From Spirochaetae bacterium HGW-Spirochaetae-3 (GTDB taxonomy: Bacteria > Spirochaetota > Spirochaetia > Treponematales > UBA12059), in assembly GCA_002839315.1 (NCBI GenBank), contig PGXV01000012.1:100014-164013 (forward strand): DNA of 64,000 nucleotides. Direction: 5' to 3'. Numbering within the stretch: the stretch's first letter is position 1; each line of letters starts with the position of its first letter. Position numbers and translations under genes: made by a program. A model generated the notes under the pieces. That model saw nothing but the letters and a program-made list of their open reading frames with translations, did no database searches and was not told the origin of the DNA. Below are positions 53,613 through 63,632 of this stretch, in pieces.

Positions 53613-56600
53613 ATGTACTTCAACGAACTGGTCGCCTCGTACGACCGAGAGCGCCGCGAGCGCGATATCTTCCACGACCTGATGCGGTACCGGGTCCGCG
53701 AGATACTCCTCGTAGCGAGCCTGTACGATTCGTTCGTGCTCGAGAGCGACGGCGCCCTGTCCGAACAGATATACGGGGAGTTCTTCAAGCTGAACCTGAC
53801 TACCGCGCCGCGCGTCTCCTGCGCGTATACGCCCGAGTCCGCGATGGAGATGTTCGGTACGGGCGGATACGACATGGTCATCCTGATGGCGGGCCTCGAC
53901 TTCGACACGCCGCTCGCTCTGGCGACGAGGATGAAATCGATCTGGCCGGACATTCCCGTGCTCCTCCTCGCCATGAACAACTCCAGCCTCGCCGGCCTCG
54001 ATTCCAATCGCGCCGAGTGCCACGACTCGATAGACCGGGTGTTCGTGTGGAACGGCTACTCGAAGCTGTTCGTCGGCATGATAAAGTACGTCGAGGACCT
54101 CCGGAACGTCGACAACGACACCCGCGTCGGCATGGTCCGCGTCGTGCTCTTGATAGAGGATTCCGTCCGCTACTACTCGCGCTACCTGCCGCTGCTGTAC
54201 TCGGTCGTCATGAAGCAGACCCAGCAGCTGGTGGAGGAGGAGCGCTCCATCGAGACCTACAAGATACTCCGCATGCGGGGCCGCCCGAAGGTCCTGCTAG
54301 CCACCAGCTACGAAGAGGCCGTATCCCTGTACGATCGTTACGAGCCCTATCTCCTCACGGTCATCTCGGACGTGCGCTACGGCAAGGAAGGCCTCGAGAA
54401 TCCCGAGGCAGGATTCCATTTCCTGGCGATGACCAAGGAACGGAAGCCGGACCTTCCCGTGCTCATCCAATCGAGCGAGCCGGACAATCGCGACAAGGCG
54501 TACGCGCTCGGAGCCTCCTTCGCCGACAAGAACTCGAATACGCTCGCGCGAGAGCTGGGGCTGTTCTTCCAGGCCCAGCTCGGCTTCGGACCTTTCGTCT
54601 TCAGGAACCCGGAAGGCGAGGAGATATCGCGCGCCAGGAATATGCTGGAGTTCAGCGAGCAGATACGCCTTATACCTCCGGAGAGCCTTCTCTTTCACGC
54701 GGTGCGGAACCATTTCTCCGCATGGCTGATGGCCCGCGGCGAGGTCCGTTTCGCGCGCATCATACGAAATTACCTTCCCGAGGACTTCGCCGGTCCTACC
54801 GAGCTGCGCGACTTCGTCTGCAGGGCCCTCGACGACCTGCAACGGGGCAAGTCGCGCGGCGTCATCCCCGGTATAGGGGTGATAGCGGGCGATCGGGGCC
54901 TCGCGCGGCTCGGCGGCGGCTCCGTCGGCGGCAAGGGCCGGGGCCTCGCGTTCATAAAGAGCCTTATCGATAACCTGGCCTTCCCGAAGGCGCAGACCGG
55001 GGTCGATATCCGGCTGCCGTATACGGCCTTCATCGGCATAGACGAATTCGAGCGCTTCATGGACCAGCACGGCCTCTGGGGGTTCTCGTGGTACGCGGCC
55101 CCCGAGACGGAGGTTCGCAAGGCGTTCCTGGCGCGCCCGCTTGACGGAGAACTCGTCTCGCGGCTGAGGGCGTTCCTGGCCACTACCGACAAGCCGTTGG
55201 CGGTACGTTCCTCGGGGCTCTTCGAAGACATGCTGATGGTGCCGTTCTCCGGCGTCTACGATACCTTCATAATACCAAACGCCGATCCCGATCCCGAGCG
55301 CCGCCTTAACCAGCTCTGCGACGCGATCCGACTAATCTACGCGAGCCTCTATTCCGAATCGTCGCGCTCGTACTTCGACGTGGCGGGGTACAAGATCGAA
55401 GAGGAGCGTATGGCCGTCGTCGTCCAGGAGCTGGTCGGCCAGCGACAAGGGCGCTGGTACTACCCCCTCATCGCCGGGACCGCCCAATCATATAATTACT
55501 ACCCGATCTCCTACCTGAAGCCGGATGACGGCCTGTGCGTCGCCGCGCTGGGCCTCGGGTCCTACGTCGTGGAGGGAGGGGAGGCCCACCGGTTCTGTCC
55601 GCGCTATCCCAAGCTGGATGTCGTCGCCCCCGGCCGCGGAGCGGGCGGTACCCAGCGCTGGTTCTACGCCCTCGATATGGAACGCCTCGATTTCGACCTG
55701 TCAGCCGGCGAGGAGGCTACGCTTTCCAGGCTGGACCTGTCGGAGGCGGAATCCGATCCCGGATTCGCGAAGGTCGCTAGCACCTGGAGCGTGGATGACG
55801 ATCGCCTGGAACCCGGCGTCTCCGCTCGCGGGCCGCGTATAATCGATTTCGCGCCGGTGCTCAAGTACGAAGCGTTCCAGTTCGCGACGGTCGTCGAGGC
55901 GGCCCTCGAGGTCGGAGCCAAGAGCATGGGACTGCCCGTCGAGATCGAATACGCCGTCAGCGACGGCCCGGACGGAATTCCGGTATTCTACCTGCTACAG
56001 ATAAAGCCCCTTATACAGAATTCCGACAAGGTGAGCGTCGACCTGGGAGACCTGGTAGCCGGAGAATGCCTCGTCGCCAGCGAGCGATGCATGGGCAACG
56101 GGCGCGTGCGCGGCGTGTACGATATCGTCTACGTCGACCCGGCTCGCTGGAACCGCGCCGAGACCGAGGCCATAGCCTCCGAGATAGCGGCCCTGAACGA
56201 ATCGCTCAAGGCCGAGGGCCGGCATTTCGCGCTTATCGGTCCGGGGCGATGGGGGACCCGCGATCATTGGCTGGGCGTGCCCGTGTCGTTCGCGCAGATA
56301 TCCAACGCCAAGGCCATCGTAGAGGCCGACCTACCCGATTTTACGGTGGATTCGTCGCTCGGTAGCCATTTCTTCCACAACGTTACCGCAATGAATATCG
56401 GGTACTTCTCGGCGGCCTACGGGTCGGCCGCGTCGTTCGTCGACTGGGATGCGCTATCGCGCCTCCCGGCGGTAACGCGGACGGCGCATTGCGTCCACGC
56501 CAGGTCCGAGACGGAAATCGATATTTCGATGGACGGCCGCCAGGGCCAGGGCGTGATACGGGTGTCGCCCATCCGATTGACGCCCGGCGAGAAATCCGAC

Positions 56601-56621
56601 ACTATCGTGCTACAAAGCTGA
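53613..56621 (+). CDS. PEP synthase-like PPDK_N protein with two receiver-like domains
   Basis: The 1002-residue protein has two REC-like domains. The first (about 30-140) lacks the acceptor aspartate; the second (about 225-340) keeps one (D253 in VISDVRYG). A PPDK_N/PEP-synthase ATP-binding region follows ('LGGGSVGGKGRGLAFIKSLI' near 433-450, 'KPLAVRSSGLFEDM' near 527-540, 'VFYLLQIKPLIQ' near 790). A distinct C-terminal part has HFALIGPGRWGTRDHWLG. The phospho-His and PEP-binding domains of true PEP synthase are missing, so it cannot make PEP alone. The start is the ATG at the conserved N-terminus; no strong ribosome binding site is seen. Confidence 0.8.
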   Translation: MYFNELVASYDRERRERDIFHDLMRYRVREILLVASLYDSFVLESDGALSEQIYGEFFKLNLTTAPRVSCAYTPESAMEMFGTGGYDMVILMAGLDFDTPLALATRMKSIWPDIPVLLLAMNNSSLAGLDSNRAECHDSIDRVFVWNGYSKLFVGMIKYVEDLRNVDNDTRVGMVRVVLLIEDSVRYYSRYLPLLYSVVMKQTQQLVEEERSIETYKILRMRGRPKVLLATSYEEAVSLYDRYEPYLLTVISDVRYGKEGLENPEAGFHFLAMTKERKPDLPVLIQSSEPDNRDKAYALGASFADKNSNTLARELGLFFQAQLGFGPFVFRNPEGEEISRARNMLEFSEQIRLIPPESLLFHAVRNHFSAWLMARGEVRFARIIRNYLPEDFAGPTELRDFVCRALDDLQRGKSRGVIPGIGVIAGDRGLARLGGGSVGGKGRGLAFIKSLIDNLAFPKAQTGVDIRLPYTAFIGIDEFERFMDQHGLWGFSWYAAPETEVRKAFLARPLDGELVSRLRAFLATTDKPLAVRSSGLFEDMLMVPFSGVYDTFIIPNADPDPERRLNQLCDAIRLIYASLYSESSRSYFDVAGYKIEEERMAVVVQELVGQRQGRWYYPLIAGTAQSYNYYPISYLKPDDGLCVAALGLGSYVVEGGEAHRFCPRYPKLDVVAPGRGAGGTQRWFYALDMERLDFDLSAGEEATLSRLDLSEAESDPGFAKVASTWSVDDDRLEPGVSARGPRIIDFAPVLKYEAFQFATVVEAALEVGAKSMGLPVEIEYAVSDGPDGIPVFYLLQIKPLIQNSDKVSVDLGDLVAGECLVASERCMGNGRVRGVYDIVYVDPARWNRAETEAIASEIAALNESLKAEGRHFALIGPGRWGTRDHWLGVPVSFAQISNAKAIVEADLPDFTVDSSLGSHFFHNVTAMNIGYFSAAYGSAASFVDWDALSRLPAVTRTAHCVHARSETEIDISMDGRQGQGVIRVSPIRLTPGEKSDTIVLQS

Positions 56622-56637
56622 TACTGGAGTTAGAATC

Positions 56638-58197
56638 ATGGATCCACGATCGTTCCTCAAGGGATTGCACCCGCTCGAGATAAAGGTCCTCCTCCGCTAC
56701 GCGCCGGGAGAGCCTCTGGACTCGAGCCGCTTGGCCGCCGATCTCGATTACGTAGAAGGACACGCCAACCAGGCCCAGGCCTGGCTCATCGCCAAGAACC
56801 TCGCCGCCGAGACCGGGCGCACGGCCCGTACCGTATATGAATTGACGCCGCTCGGCCGGACTTGGTTGGAATCGGGCTCCCCCGAGGAACGCATGGTCGC
56901 GTTCCTGACCGGGAACGGTCCGGCCGCTATGCCCGCTATCTGCCAGGCCATAGGCATGGAGCAGAAGGACGCCGGATCCGCGTTCGGTCGCCTTTCCAAG
57001 GAAGGCGTCCTTGCGATGACCCCCGAAAAGCTTGTCTCGGTCGTCGACGCTTCCCGCTCCAAGAGGGCGGTCGCGCTCAAGGCCTTGCTTTCTATGGCCG
57101 CCGCCGCCGAGGGCGGCCTCATAGACGAGGGTCAGCTCGACGAGCAGGGCAAGGCGCTGATGGCGGAAATAGCCAAGAAACGCGGCTCCGGCGACGCCGC
57201 CTTCCGCGCGGCCGAGCGCGAGACGGTCACCTGGGCCCTCGCCGGCGAAGCGGCCGCGGTATCCGCGCTGCTCCGAGAGGAAGGCGTGTCGGGCGACGAG
57301 CTCGGCGCGGTGACCCAAGGTATTCTTGAGAGCGGCTCCTGGAAGGGCGCCGCCTTCCGCTCGTACAACATCAGGAGCCGGCCCGCCCGCCTCATCCCCG
57401 GCAGGCGCAACCCGTACGTGCAGTTCCTCGAGAGCGTCAAGGACAAGCTCTGCTCGCTCGGTTTCGAGGAATTCGACGGCGGCCTCGTGGAGACGGAATT
57501 CTGGAACGGCGACGCGCTGTTCATGCCTCAGTTCCATTCCGCCCGCGATATACACGACGTCTATTACCTGGCCGACCCGACCAAGGCCAAGTCCATAGAG
57601 GAGCCGTACCAGTCCAGGGTCGCCGCCACGCACGAGAACGGCGGCGCCACCGGTTCCCGGGGCTGGCGCTACGGCTTCGACCGCGAATTCACGAAGCGAC
57701 TCGTGCTGCGTAGCCAGGGCACGGTGCTTTCGGCCAGGCAGTTGCCCACCGCCAAGGTTCCCGGCAAGTACTTCGGCATCGCCCGTTGCTTTCGCTACGA
57801 CAAGGTCGACGCGACCCACCTGTCGGATTTCTACCAGACCGAGGGCATCGTGCTCGGCGACGACGTCAACCTACGGACGCTGCTCGGCTTCCTCGAGATG
57901 TTCGCCGTCGAGGTGGCCGGCGCCAAGGAAGTGAAATACGTCCCCGGATACTTCCCGTTCACCGAACCGTCGGTCGAGGTACACATAAAGCACCCGGTGC
58001 TCGGCTGGTTCGAGCTCGGCGGCGCCGGTATCTTCCGCCCCGAGGTGACCGAGCCCCTAGGCGTCAGCGTACCGGTACTCGCGTGGGGCATAGGCATCGA
58101 CCGTATGGCGCTGATGGCCCTCGGCCTCAACGACCTGCGGGAGCTGTTCAGCTACGACATCGAGAGCGTGCGCCTGCGTCGCGCGCTGTTAAAGTAA
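56638..58197 (+). CDS. pheS: Phenylalanine-tRNA ligase alpha subunit, archaeal/spirochaete type
   Basis: The 519-residue protein has N-terminal winged-helix segments typical of the archaeal/eukaryotic form, then a class II catalytic core with 'NPYVQFLESVKDKLCSLGFEEFDGGLVETEFWNGDALFMPQFHSARD' (motif 1 region), ARCFRYDKVDATHLSDFYQTEG (motif 2) and GIGIDRMAL (motif 3). It charges tRNA-Phe with the beta subunit encoded 39 bases later. It starts 16 bases after the PPDK_N-like gene stop, suggesting cotranscription. The N-terminal region is longer than in typical bacterial PheS. Confidence 0.93.
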   Translation: MDPRSFLKGLHPLEIKVLLRYAPGEPLDSSRLAADLDYVEGHANQAQAWLIAKNLAAETGRTARTVYELTPLGRTWLESGSPEERMVAFLTGNGPAAMPAICQAIGMEQKDAGSAFGRLSKEGVLAMTPEKLVSVVDASRSKRAVALKALLSMAAAAEGGLIDEGQLDEQGKALMAEIAKKRGSGDAAFRAAERETVTWALAGEAAAVSALLREEGVSGDELGAVTQGILESGSWKGAAFRSYNIRSRPARLIPGRRNPYVQFLESVKDKLCSLGFEEFDGGLVETEFWNGDALFMPQFHSARDIHDVYYLADPTKAKSIEEPYQSRVAATHENGGATGSRGWRYGFDREFTKRLVLRSQGTVLSARQLPTAKVPGKYFGIARCFRYDKVDATHLSDFYQTEGIVLGDDVNLRTLLGFLEMFAVEVAGAKEVKYVPGYFPFTEPSVEVHIKHPVLGWFELGGAGIFRPEVTEPLGVSVPVLAWGIGIDRMALMALGLNDLRELFSYDIESVRLRRALLK

Positions 58198-58236
58198 TGC
58201 CTGCCGCCGCAGGATCCATCGATTTGGAGAATACGA

Positions 58237-59940
58237 ATGCCTAAGATAGAAGTGAACGAGAACCTGTTCTTCGAGCTCGTCGGCCGCCGCATGGACGCCG
58301 CGGAGCTCGAGCCGGCCCTGGAGACCGCCAAGGCGGAGCTGGACGGATGGGACCAGAGCGGCCCCGAGAGCGAGCGGGTCATCAAGATAGAGCTGAACGA
58401 CACCAATAGGCCGGATCTGTGGTCTACGGCCGGCGTCGCCAGGCAGTTGCGCGTCAAGGCCGGCGGCGCGATTCCCGAGTATCCTTTCTTCTCTCGCGAT
58501 GGCGACGTCCGCCACTCCGAGTATCGCGTCGTCGTCGACTCGTCGATCCAGAAGCTCAGGCCGTTCATGGCCGGCTTCGTCATATCCGGCAAGGCCATAA
58601 GCGACGCCATGCTGCGCGACGCCATCCAGACGCAGGAGAAGCTCTGCTCGAATTTCGGGCGGAAGCGCCGCTCGGTCTCGATGGGCATGTATCGTATCGA
58701 CCTGATCAAGTGGCCGGTGGCGTATAAGGGCGTCGATCCCGACGCCGTCAGTTTCGTCCCGCTCCAGATGGAAGAGACGATGACGCTACGCCGCATCGTC
58801 GCCGAGCATCCCAAGGGCAAGGAATACGGCCACATCGTCTCCGGCTCGCCTGTCTACCCGATCCTGATGGGCGCCGACGGCGGGGTGCTGTCGATGGCGC
58901 CGATTATCAATAGCGCCGATATCGGGGCCGTCCAGGTAGGCGACCGCGACTTGCTCGTAGAGTTCACCGGCATCGACATGGCCGCCGTATGCCTGTCGGC
59001 CAACATCGTCGCCTGCGACTTCGCCGACGCCGGATATGAAATCAGGCCGTTACGCGTCGACTACGCGTTCGACACGCCGTTCGGCCGCTCCGTCACCTTC
59101 CCGTACTACTTCCAGCAGCCCGCGTCGGTCGACTCGGGGCGCGTCACGAAGCTGCTCGGGGACAATATCGGACCGGAGGACGTCGTCTCGGCCCTCGCGA
59201 TGATGGGCGTCAAGGCCGAGGCTCATGGCCAGCACGTGCGCGCGTGGCCTCCCGAGTATCGGGACGACTTCCTGCACGCGGTAGACCTCGTAGAGGACGT
59301 GATGATAGGCAGGGGCATGGCCAGCTTCGCCCCGGAACGCCCTCACGACTATACTATCGGCCGCCTGTCCCCGATCGAGGCGTTCACGCGCAAGGCCAAG
59401 GACGTGATGGTGGGGCTCGGATACCAGGAGATGGTCTATAACTACCTCGGTTCCGGCAAGGACTATATCGAGAGGATGAACGTCCCTTCCGACGACGTGA
59501 TACGCATATCCAACCCGATGACCGAGAATTTCGAGTACGTCAGGCCGTCGATCCTGCCGGGGCTCCTTCAGTCCGAGGCCGTATCGAGCAAGGCCCCGTA
59601 TCCGCACCGGATCTTCGAGGCCGGCAAGGTCGCCTTCCTGGACGACGCCCGGAACTACGGTACCATTACCAGGCAGCGCATGGGATTCCTCTGCTCCCAC
59701 CAGGCGGCCGACTATAACGAGCTGGCGGGCGTCGTTTCGGCGCTGTTGTATTACCTCGGCGAGGAGTACGTGGTGGAAGACTCGGCCGATCCCCGCTACC
59801 TGCCGGGGCGCCAGGCCCGGATACTCGTCGACGGCGTCGAGATCGGCGTCTTCGGCGAGCTCCATCCGGCAGTGCTCGAGAACTGGGGCATAACGATGCC
59901 CAGCGTAGCCTGCGAGCTAGACCTGGATTCGCTACTGTGA
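58237..59940 (+). CDS. pheT: Phenylalanine-tRNA ligase beta subunit, archaeal/spirochaete type
   Basis: 567 residues, much shorter than the about 800-residue standard bacterial PheT: no N-terminal EMAP/tRNA-binding domain and no C-terminal ferredoxin-anticodon domain. It begins with the archaeal-like PKIEVNENLFFELVGRRM and has B3/B4 and B5 domains plus a catalytic-like core ('YQEMVYNYLGSGKDYIERMNVPSDDVIRISNPMTENFEYVRPSILPGLLQ', 'FGELHPAVLENWGI'). It pairs with the upstream alpha subunit. The ATG is preceded by a purine-rich TGGAGA. Confidence 0.93.
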   Translation: MPKIEVNENLFFELVGRRMDAAELEPALETAKAELDGWDQSGPESERVIKIELNDTNRPDLWSTAGVARQLRVKAGGAIPEYPFFSRDGDVRHSEYRVVVDSSIQKLRPFMAGFVISGKAISDAMLRDAIQTQEKLCSNFGRKRRSVSMGMYRIDLIKWPVAYKGVDPDAVSFVPLQMEETMTLRRIVAEHPKGKEYGHIVSGSPVYPILMGADGGVLSMAPIINSADIGAVQVGDRDLLVEFTGIDMAAVCLSANIVACDFADAGYEIRPLRVDYAFDTPFGRSVTFPYYFQQPASVDSGRVTKLLGDNIGPEDVVSALAMMGVKAEAHGQHVRAWPPEYRDDFLHAVDLVEDVMIGRGMASFAPERPHDYTIGRLSPIEAFTRKAKDVMVGLGYQEMVYNYLGSGKDYIERMNVPSDDVIRISNPMTENFEYVRPSILPGLLQSEAVSSKAPYPHRIFEAGKVAFLDDARNYGTITRQRMGFLCSHQAADYNELAGVVSALLYYLGEEYVVEDSADPRYLPGRQARILVDGVEIGVFGELHPAVLENWGITMPSVACELDLDSLL

Positions 59941-59956
59941 ATAGCGCGGAGGCCGC

Positions 59957-61723
59957 ATGGATCTAGAGAAGCGATACTCGAGGCTGCCCGATCGGAACTA
60001 TGCTAATTTCCGCACGATGTTCGATTCGATATGCCTCGAGTACGAGACTCTGCCGGCCGCACGCGTTCGCATCGAAAGCGACGCGCCGTATACCGAATGG
60101 ACCTATGCCGACCTCAGGCGCGATTCGTTCGCGGCCGCCCGGTATCTCGCGTCCAAGGGTTTGCGGCCGGGCGACCGCGTCGCCGTCATATCGGAGAACA
60201 GGCCCGAGTGGTGTTTCTCGTATATCGCGACGGTCGTTTCCGGCCTCGTCGTCGTGCCGGTCGATTCGAGCATGGACGCGTCCGGCCTCGCCGGCATCCT
60301 CGATTCGTCCCGCTGCAGCGCGCTGTTCTTTTCGAGCGCGATGGCGCCGAAGGTCGCGGAAGCCTTGCGAAGGGTACCGATCGCGGTTTCCGTGGAATTC
60401 GTCCAAGGTTCCGCTCCGCCCGTATTCGGCGGCTCGGTCTCGTGGCCGGACGCGCTGGCCGCCGCACCGGGAACCGCTTGCGACGACGGGCTCCCCGCCC
60501 CGGAGAGCATATCCGGCGACTCGCTCGCGGTAATCATCTACACGTCGGGGACCACGGGTATCGCCAAGGGTATAATGCTCAGCCATAGCGGGGTCATCGC
60601 CAACGTCAACGCCGCCATCCAGTCGCTCAACGTAGGACCCGAGGATACCTTCATCGCGGTGCTACCGCTCCACCATACCTACGCCGCTACCTGTACCTTC
60701 CTCGCCGCGCTCGAGGCCGGCGGCTCGATTACGTTCGTCGAGCGGATCGTGCCGTCGGTGATACTGAGGCACGTCCGCGAGTCGAGGGTGACGTTCATGA
60801 TCGGCGTCCCCCTGCTCTTCGACAAGATAAAGCAGGGTATACGCTCGGAGATCGACAGGCTGAATGGGCCGGCCGCCTGGTTCGTCAGGTCGATGCTCGG
60901 CCTGTCCGCGTTCTCGCTCAGGACGCTGCGCCTTCCCGCCGGCAGGTTCCTTCTCGGTTTCCTCCGCGAGAAGGCCGGCCTCGGGACCGTCAGGCTGGGC
61001 GTCGCCGGAGGCGGCCCGCTCGCGTGGGATACCGCCTGGTTCTTCGAGACGCTCGGCCTCAATCTCGTGCAGGGCTACGGGATGAGCGAGAACGGCCCGT
61101 TGATCGCGGTCAACCTGCCGGAATATAAGGATAATCGGTCCGTCGGCCTCCCGGTCAAGCATACCGAGGTACGCATCGCCGACCCTGGTTCTGACGGGAT
61201 AGGAGAGATACAGGTCCGTAGCCCCTCCTTGATGCTCGGCTACCTGGAAGCGCCCGAGGCGACCTCGGCGGCGTTGACCGAGGACGGCTGGCTACGTACT
61301 GGCGACCTCGGCTATGTCGATGACAGGGGGTTCGTCTTCATTACCGGCAGATCCAAGAATATCATCGTTACCGAGGGAGGGAAGAACGTCTACCCCGAGG
61401 AGATCGAGCTGAAATTCGAGGATTCCGCCTGGATCAGGGAGGTGCTGGTGCTCGGACGAAAGGTTTCCGGCGTTAATGCCGGCGAGCAGGTCATAGCGGT
61501 CTGCGTTCCCGATTGGGATAGGATCGACGCCGAGCGGGGTAGCGTCGACCGTATGGAATTCGCCTCCGGGCGCATACGCGAAGAGGCCCGGATGATCAAC
61601 AAGGGCCTGCCCTCGTTCATGAAGATCGTCGACACCGTGCTGCGCGAAGAGCCGTTCGAGCAGACCAGTACGAAGAAGATACGCCGCTTCATGTACGCGG
61701 GCTACGGCGAGGCGAAGCGATGA
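59957..61723 (+). CDS. AMP-binding long-chain acyl-CoA synthetase (FadD-like)
   Basis: The 588-residue adenylate-forming enzyme has the P-loop IYTSGTTGIAKG (194-205), GYGMSENGPLIAVN, DGWLRTGDLGYVDDRGFVFITGR and NVYPEEIE. These match long-chain fatty acyl-CoA ligases, which activate fatty acids as acyl-AMP then acyl-CoA. A central insert with hydrophobic runs (about 285-345) suggests membrane association. It starts 16 bases after pheT and its stop overlaps the next gene's start. Confidence 0.92.
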   Translation: MDLEKRYSRLPDRNYANFRTMFDSICLEYETLPAARVRIESDAPYTEWTYADLRRDSFAAARYLASKGLRPGDRVAVISENRPEWCFSYIATVVSGLVVVPVDSSMDASGLAGILDSSRCSALFFSSAMAPKVAEALRRVPIAVSVEFVQGSAPPVFGGSVSWPDALAAAPGTACDDGLPAPESISGDSLAVIIYTSGTTGIAKGIMLSHSGVIANVNAAIQSLNVGPEDTFIAVLPLHHTYAATCTFLAALEAGGSITFVERIVPSVILRHVRESRVTFMIGVPLLFDKIKQGIRSEIDRLNGPAAWFVRSMLGLSAFSLRTLRLPAGRFLLGFLREKAGLGTVRLGVAGGGPLAWDTAWFFETLGLNLVQGYGMSENGPLIAVNLPEYKDNRSVGLPVKHTEVRIADPGSDGIGEIQVRSPSLMLGYLEAPEATSAALTEDGWLRTGDLGYVDDRGFVFITGRSKNIIVTEGGKNVYPEEIELKFEDSAWIREVLVLGRKVSGVNAGEQVIAVCVPDWDRIDAERGSVDRMEFASGRIREEARMINKGLPSFMKIVDTVLREEPFEQTSTKKIRRFMYAGYGEAKR

Positions 61724-62019
61724 GCGCTGGCATGGCCGCGCTGGCGGTCCGTTTCGTCGTCATGGCGATAGCCACGTTCCTCGCCATCGTCGTCTGGTCC
61801 AGGATGCGGGACGCCGCGTGGATGCTGATCGTGGTGGGCATCATCGCCGGGTACGGAGACATACTGTACTCGCTGCTGGTCGAGTTCGGCATGCTCCCCG
61901 ACGTCTCCCTGTCTGCGGGCGGAACCGGATTCCTCGCGTTCGTGTTTCCCAACCTGCCCTGGTTATTCTTCTGCGCCGCCTTCGTGGTAATAATCGCGAG
62001 GCGTCGTCCCCGGGGCTGA
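61720..62019 (+). CDS. Small integral membrane protein, unknown function
   Basis: The 99-residue protein has three hydrophobic segments (about 5-25, 32-53 and 68-92) and an Arg-rich C-terminus. Its ATG overlaps the acyl-CoA synthetase stop (ATGA), so it is coupled and may support that enzyme at the membrane. No family recognised. Confidence 0.7.
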   Translation: MSAGMAALAVRFVVMAIATFLAIVVWSRMRDAAWMLIVVGIIAGYGDILYSLLVEFGMLPDVSLSAGGTGFLAFVFPNLPWLFFCAAFVVIIARRRPRG

Positions 62020-62084
62020 TCCGCGTCCCCGGACGGCGAACGCGCCGCGACTCCCGCCCCCGTGCTGTAGCATGGAGGCGAGCG

Positions 62085-63632
62085 ATGGCTATATTCGCGT
62101 TCGAGCCCGTCGGCTTCGAGGGAGAGCTCGTAACCGTCGAGGTAGACCTGAGGCGCGGCATTCCCTGCGTCGATCTCGTAGGCTTGCCGGACGGCGCCGT
62201 CAAGGAAGCGCGCGAGCGTATCAGGGCCGCGATCCGTAATTCCGGTTTCGAATTCCCCCTCCAGAGACTCCTTATCAGCCTGGCGCCCGCGGGCGTCCGC
62301 AAGGGCGGCGCTTCGTTCGACCTGGCGATGGCCATGGCCGTTCTATCTGCGTCAGGGCAGATTCCCGACTACGGGGAATCTATTCTGGCATTGGGCGAAC
62401 TTGAATTATCGGGCCGCGTCCGGCCCGTCGCCGGCGTGCTTTCTGCGGTAGCGGCCGGCTTGCGAGTCGGCATCCCGAGATTCATCGTTCCCAGGGGTAA
62501 TATCATGGAGGCCCGCGCTCTGGCCGGCGATGCGGCCTTCGCTATCGATGGGCTCGATGATTGCATCCGCCTATCAGTGGCGGCCCGTTCTGCCTCGATG
62601 GCCGACGAAGCCGACCCGCCGGGCCCGGAACCGGGTGTCGACATGAACGAAGGGCTAGACGGCCTGGATATGGCCGATATACGGGGTCAGCCTGCGCTCA
62701 GGCGCGCGATGGAGGTATCGGCGGCCGGCGGTCATCACCTGTTACTCTTCGGGCCGCCGGGCGTCGGCAAGAGCATGGCCGCCAGACGTCTTTCCGGCCT
62801 CCTGCCAGACCTCGACGACGATGACTCCATAATCGTAACCACCCTGTATTCGCTCGCCGGAGCCTTGCCGGAACGATCGGGCCTGATTCGGAAACCGCCC
62901 TTCAGGGCCCCTCACCACGGTGCGTCGGCGGAGGGGATAGTCGGCGGCGGCCGATCCAGGAAACCCGGGGAGATCAGCCTGGCCCACGGCGGCGTCCTGC
63001 TCCTGGACGAGGCCGCCGAATTCCGGGCGGATGTATTGCAGTCGTTACGCGAACCGCTCGAGGAAGGACGGGTTACGATAGCCCGGGCCGACCGCGTCGT
63101 GTCGTACCCGTCGCGATTCATGCTCGTACTGTCGTGTAATCCGTGCCCTTGCGGGAATCTCGGTCGGCGGGGAGCCGTTTGCCTATGCTCGCCGGATGAA
63201 ATAAGGCGATACTGGAAACGGTTAGGCGGACCCTTGCTCGACAGGATCGATATCAGGGTGCCGGTGAAACCCGCCGGCCCGGTCGAGCTGGCCTCAGGGC
63301 CCGGGGAGCCTAGTTCGTCGATACGCTCTCGCGTACGGAAAGCCCGTGAAATTCAGGCGGACAGGTTTTCGGATACCGCATGCAAGGTCAATGGGCGTCT
63401 TACGGTCAGCGGAATAGAGCGCTTCTGCGCCCTCGGGGATCAAGCGAGGATCGCGTTCGTGATCAAGGCGGAACGTGAAGGTTTTTCATCACGCGCCTGT
63501 CATTCGACGCTCAAGGTCGCCAGGACTATCGCGGATCTAGAAGGCGCGTCGAACATTGAAGTCCGCCATCTGGACGAGGCTTTCTCGCTACGGAAGTATG
63601 GCGACGACGACGTATTTTGGCTTATTCCTTAA
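62085..63632 (+). CDS. comM: ComM/YifB family Mg-chelatase-like AAA+ ATPase
   Basis: The 515-residue protein has an N-terminal Lon-protease-like domain without catalytic residues (about 1-170, 'VEVDLRRGIPCVDLVGLPDGAVKEARERIRAAI'), an AAA+ core with GPPGVGKS (about 223-230), 'FRAPHHGASAEGIVGGG' and 'GEISLAHGGVLLLDEAAEF', and a C-terminal Mg_chelatase_C domain. ComM is a hexameric helicase for branch migration in natural transformation. GGAGG precedes the ATG; longer frames are shadows. Short for the family's usual 500-510 only by a few residues, so normal. Confidence 0.95.
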   Translation: MAIFAFEPVGFEGELVTVEVDLRRGIPCVDLVGLPDGAVKEARERIRAAIRNSGFEFPLQRLLISLAPAGVRKGGASFDLAMAMAVLSASGQIPDYGESILALGELELSGRVRPVAGVLSAVAAGLRVGIPRFIVPRGNIMEARALAGDAAFAIDGLDDCIRLSVAARSASMADEADPPGPEPGVDMNEGLDGLDMADIRGQPALRRAMEVSAAGGHHLLLFGPPGVGKSMAARRLSGLLPDLDDDDSIIVTTLYSLAGALPERSGLIRKPPFRAPHHGASAEGIVGGGRSRKPGEISLAHGGVLLLDEAAEFRADVLQSLREPLEEGRVTIARADRVVSYPSRFMLVLSCNPCPCGNLGRRGAVCLCSPDEIRRYWKRLGGPLLDRIDIRVPVKPAGPVELASGPGEPSSSIRSRVRKAREIQADRFSDTACKVNGRLTVSGIERFCALGDQARIAFVIKAEREGFSSRACHSTLKVARTIADLEGASNIEVRHLDEAFSLRKYGDDDVFWLIP

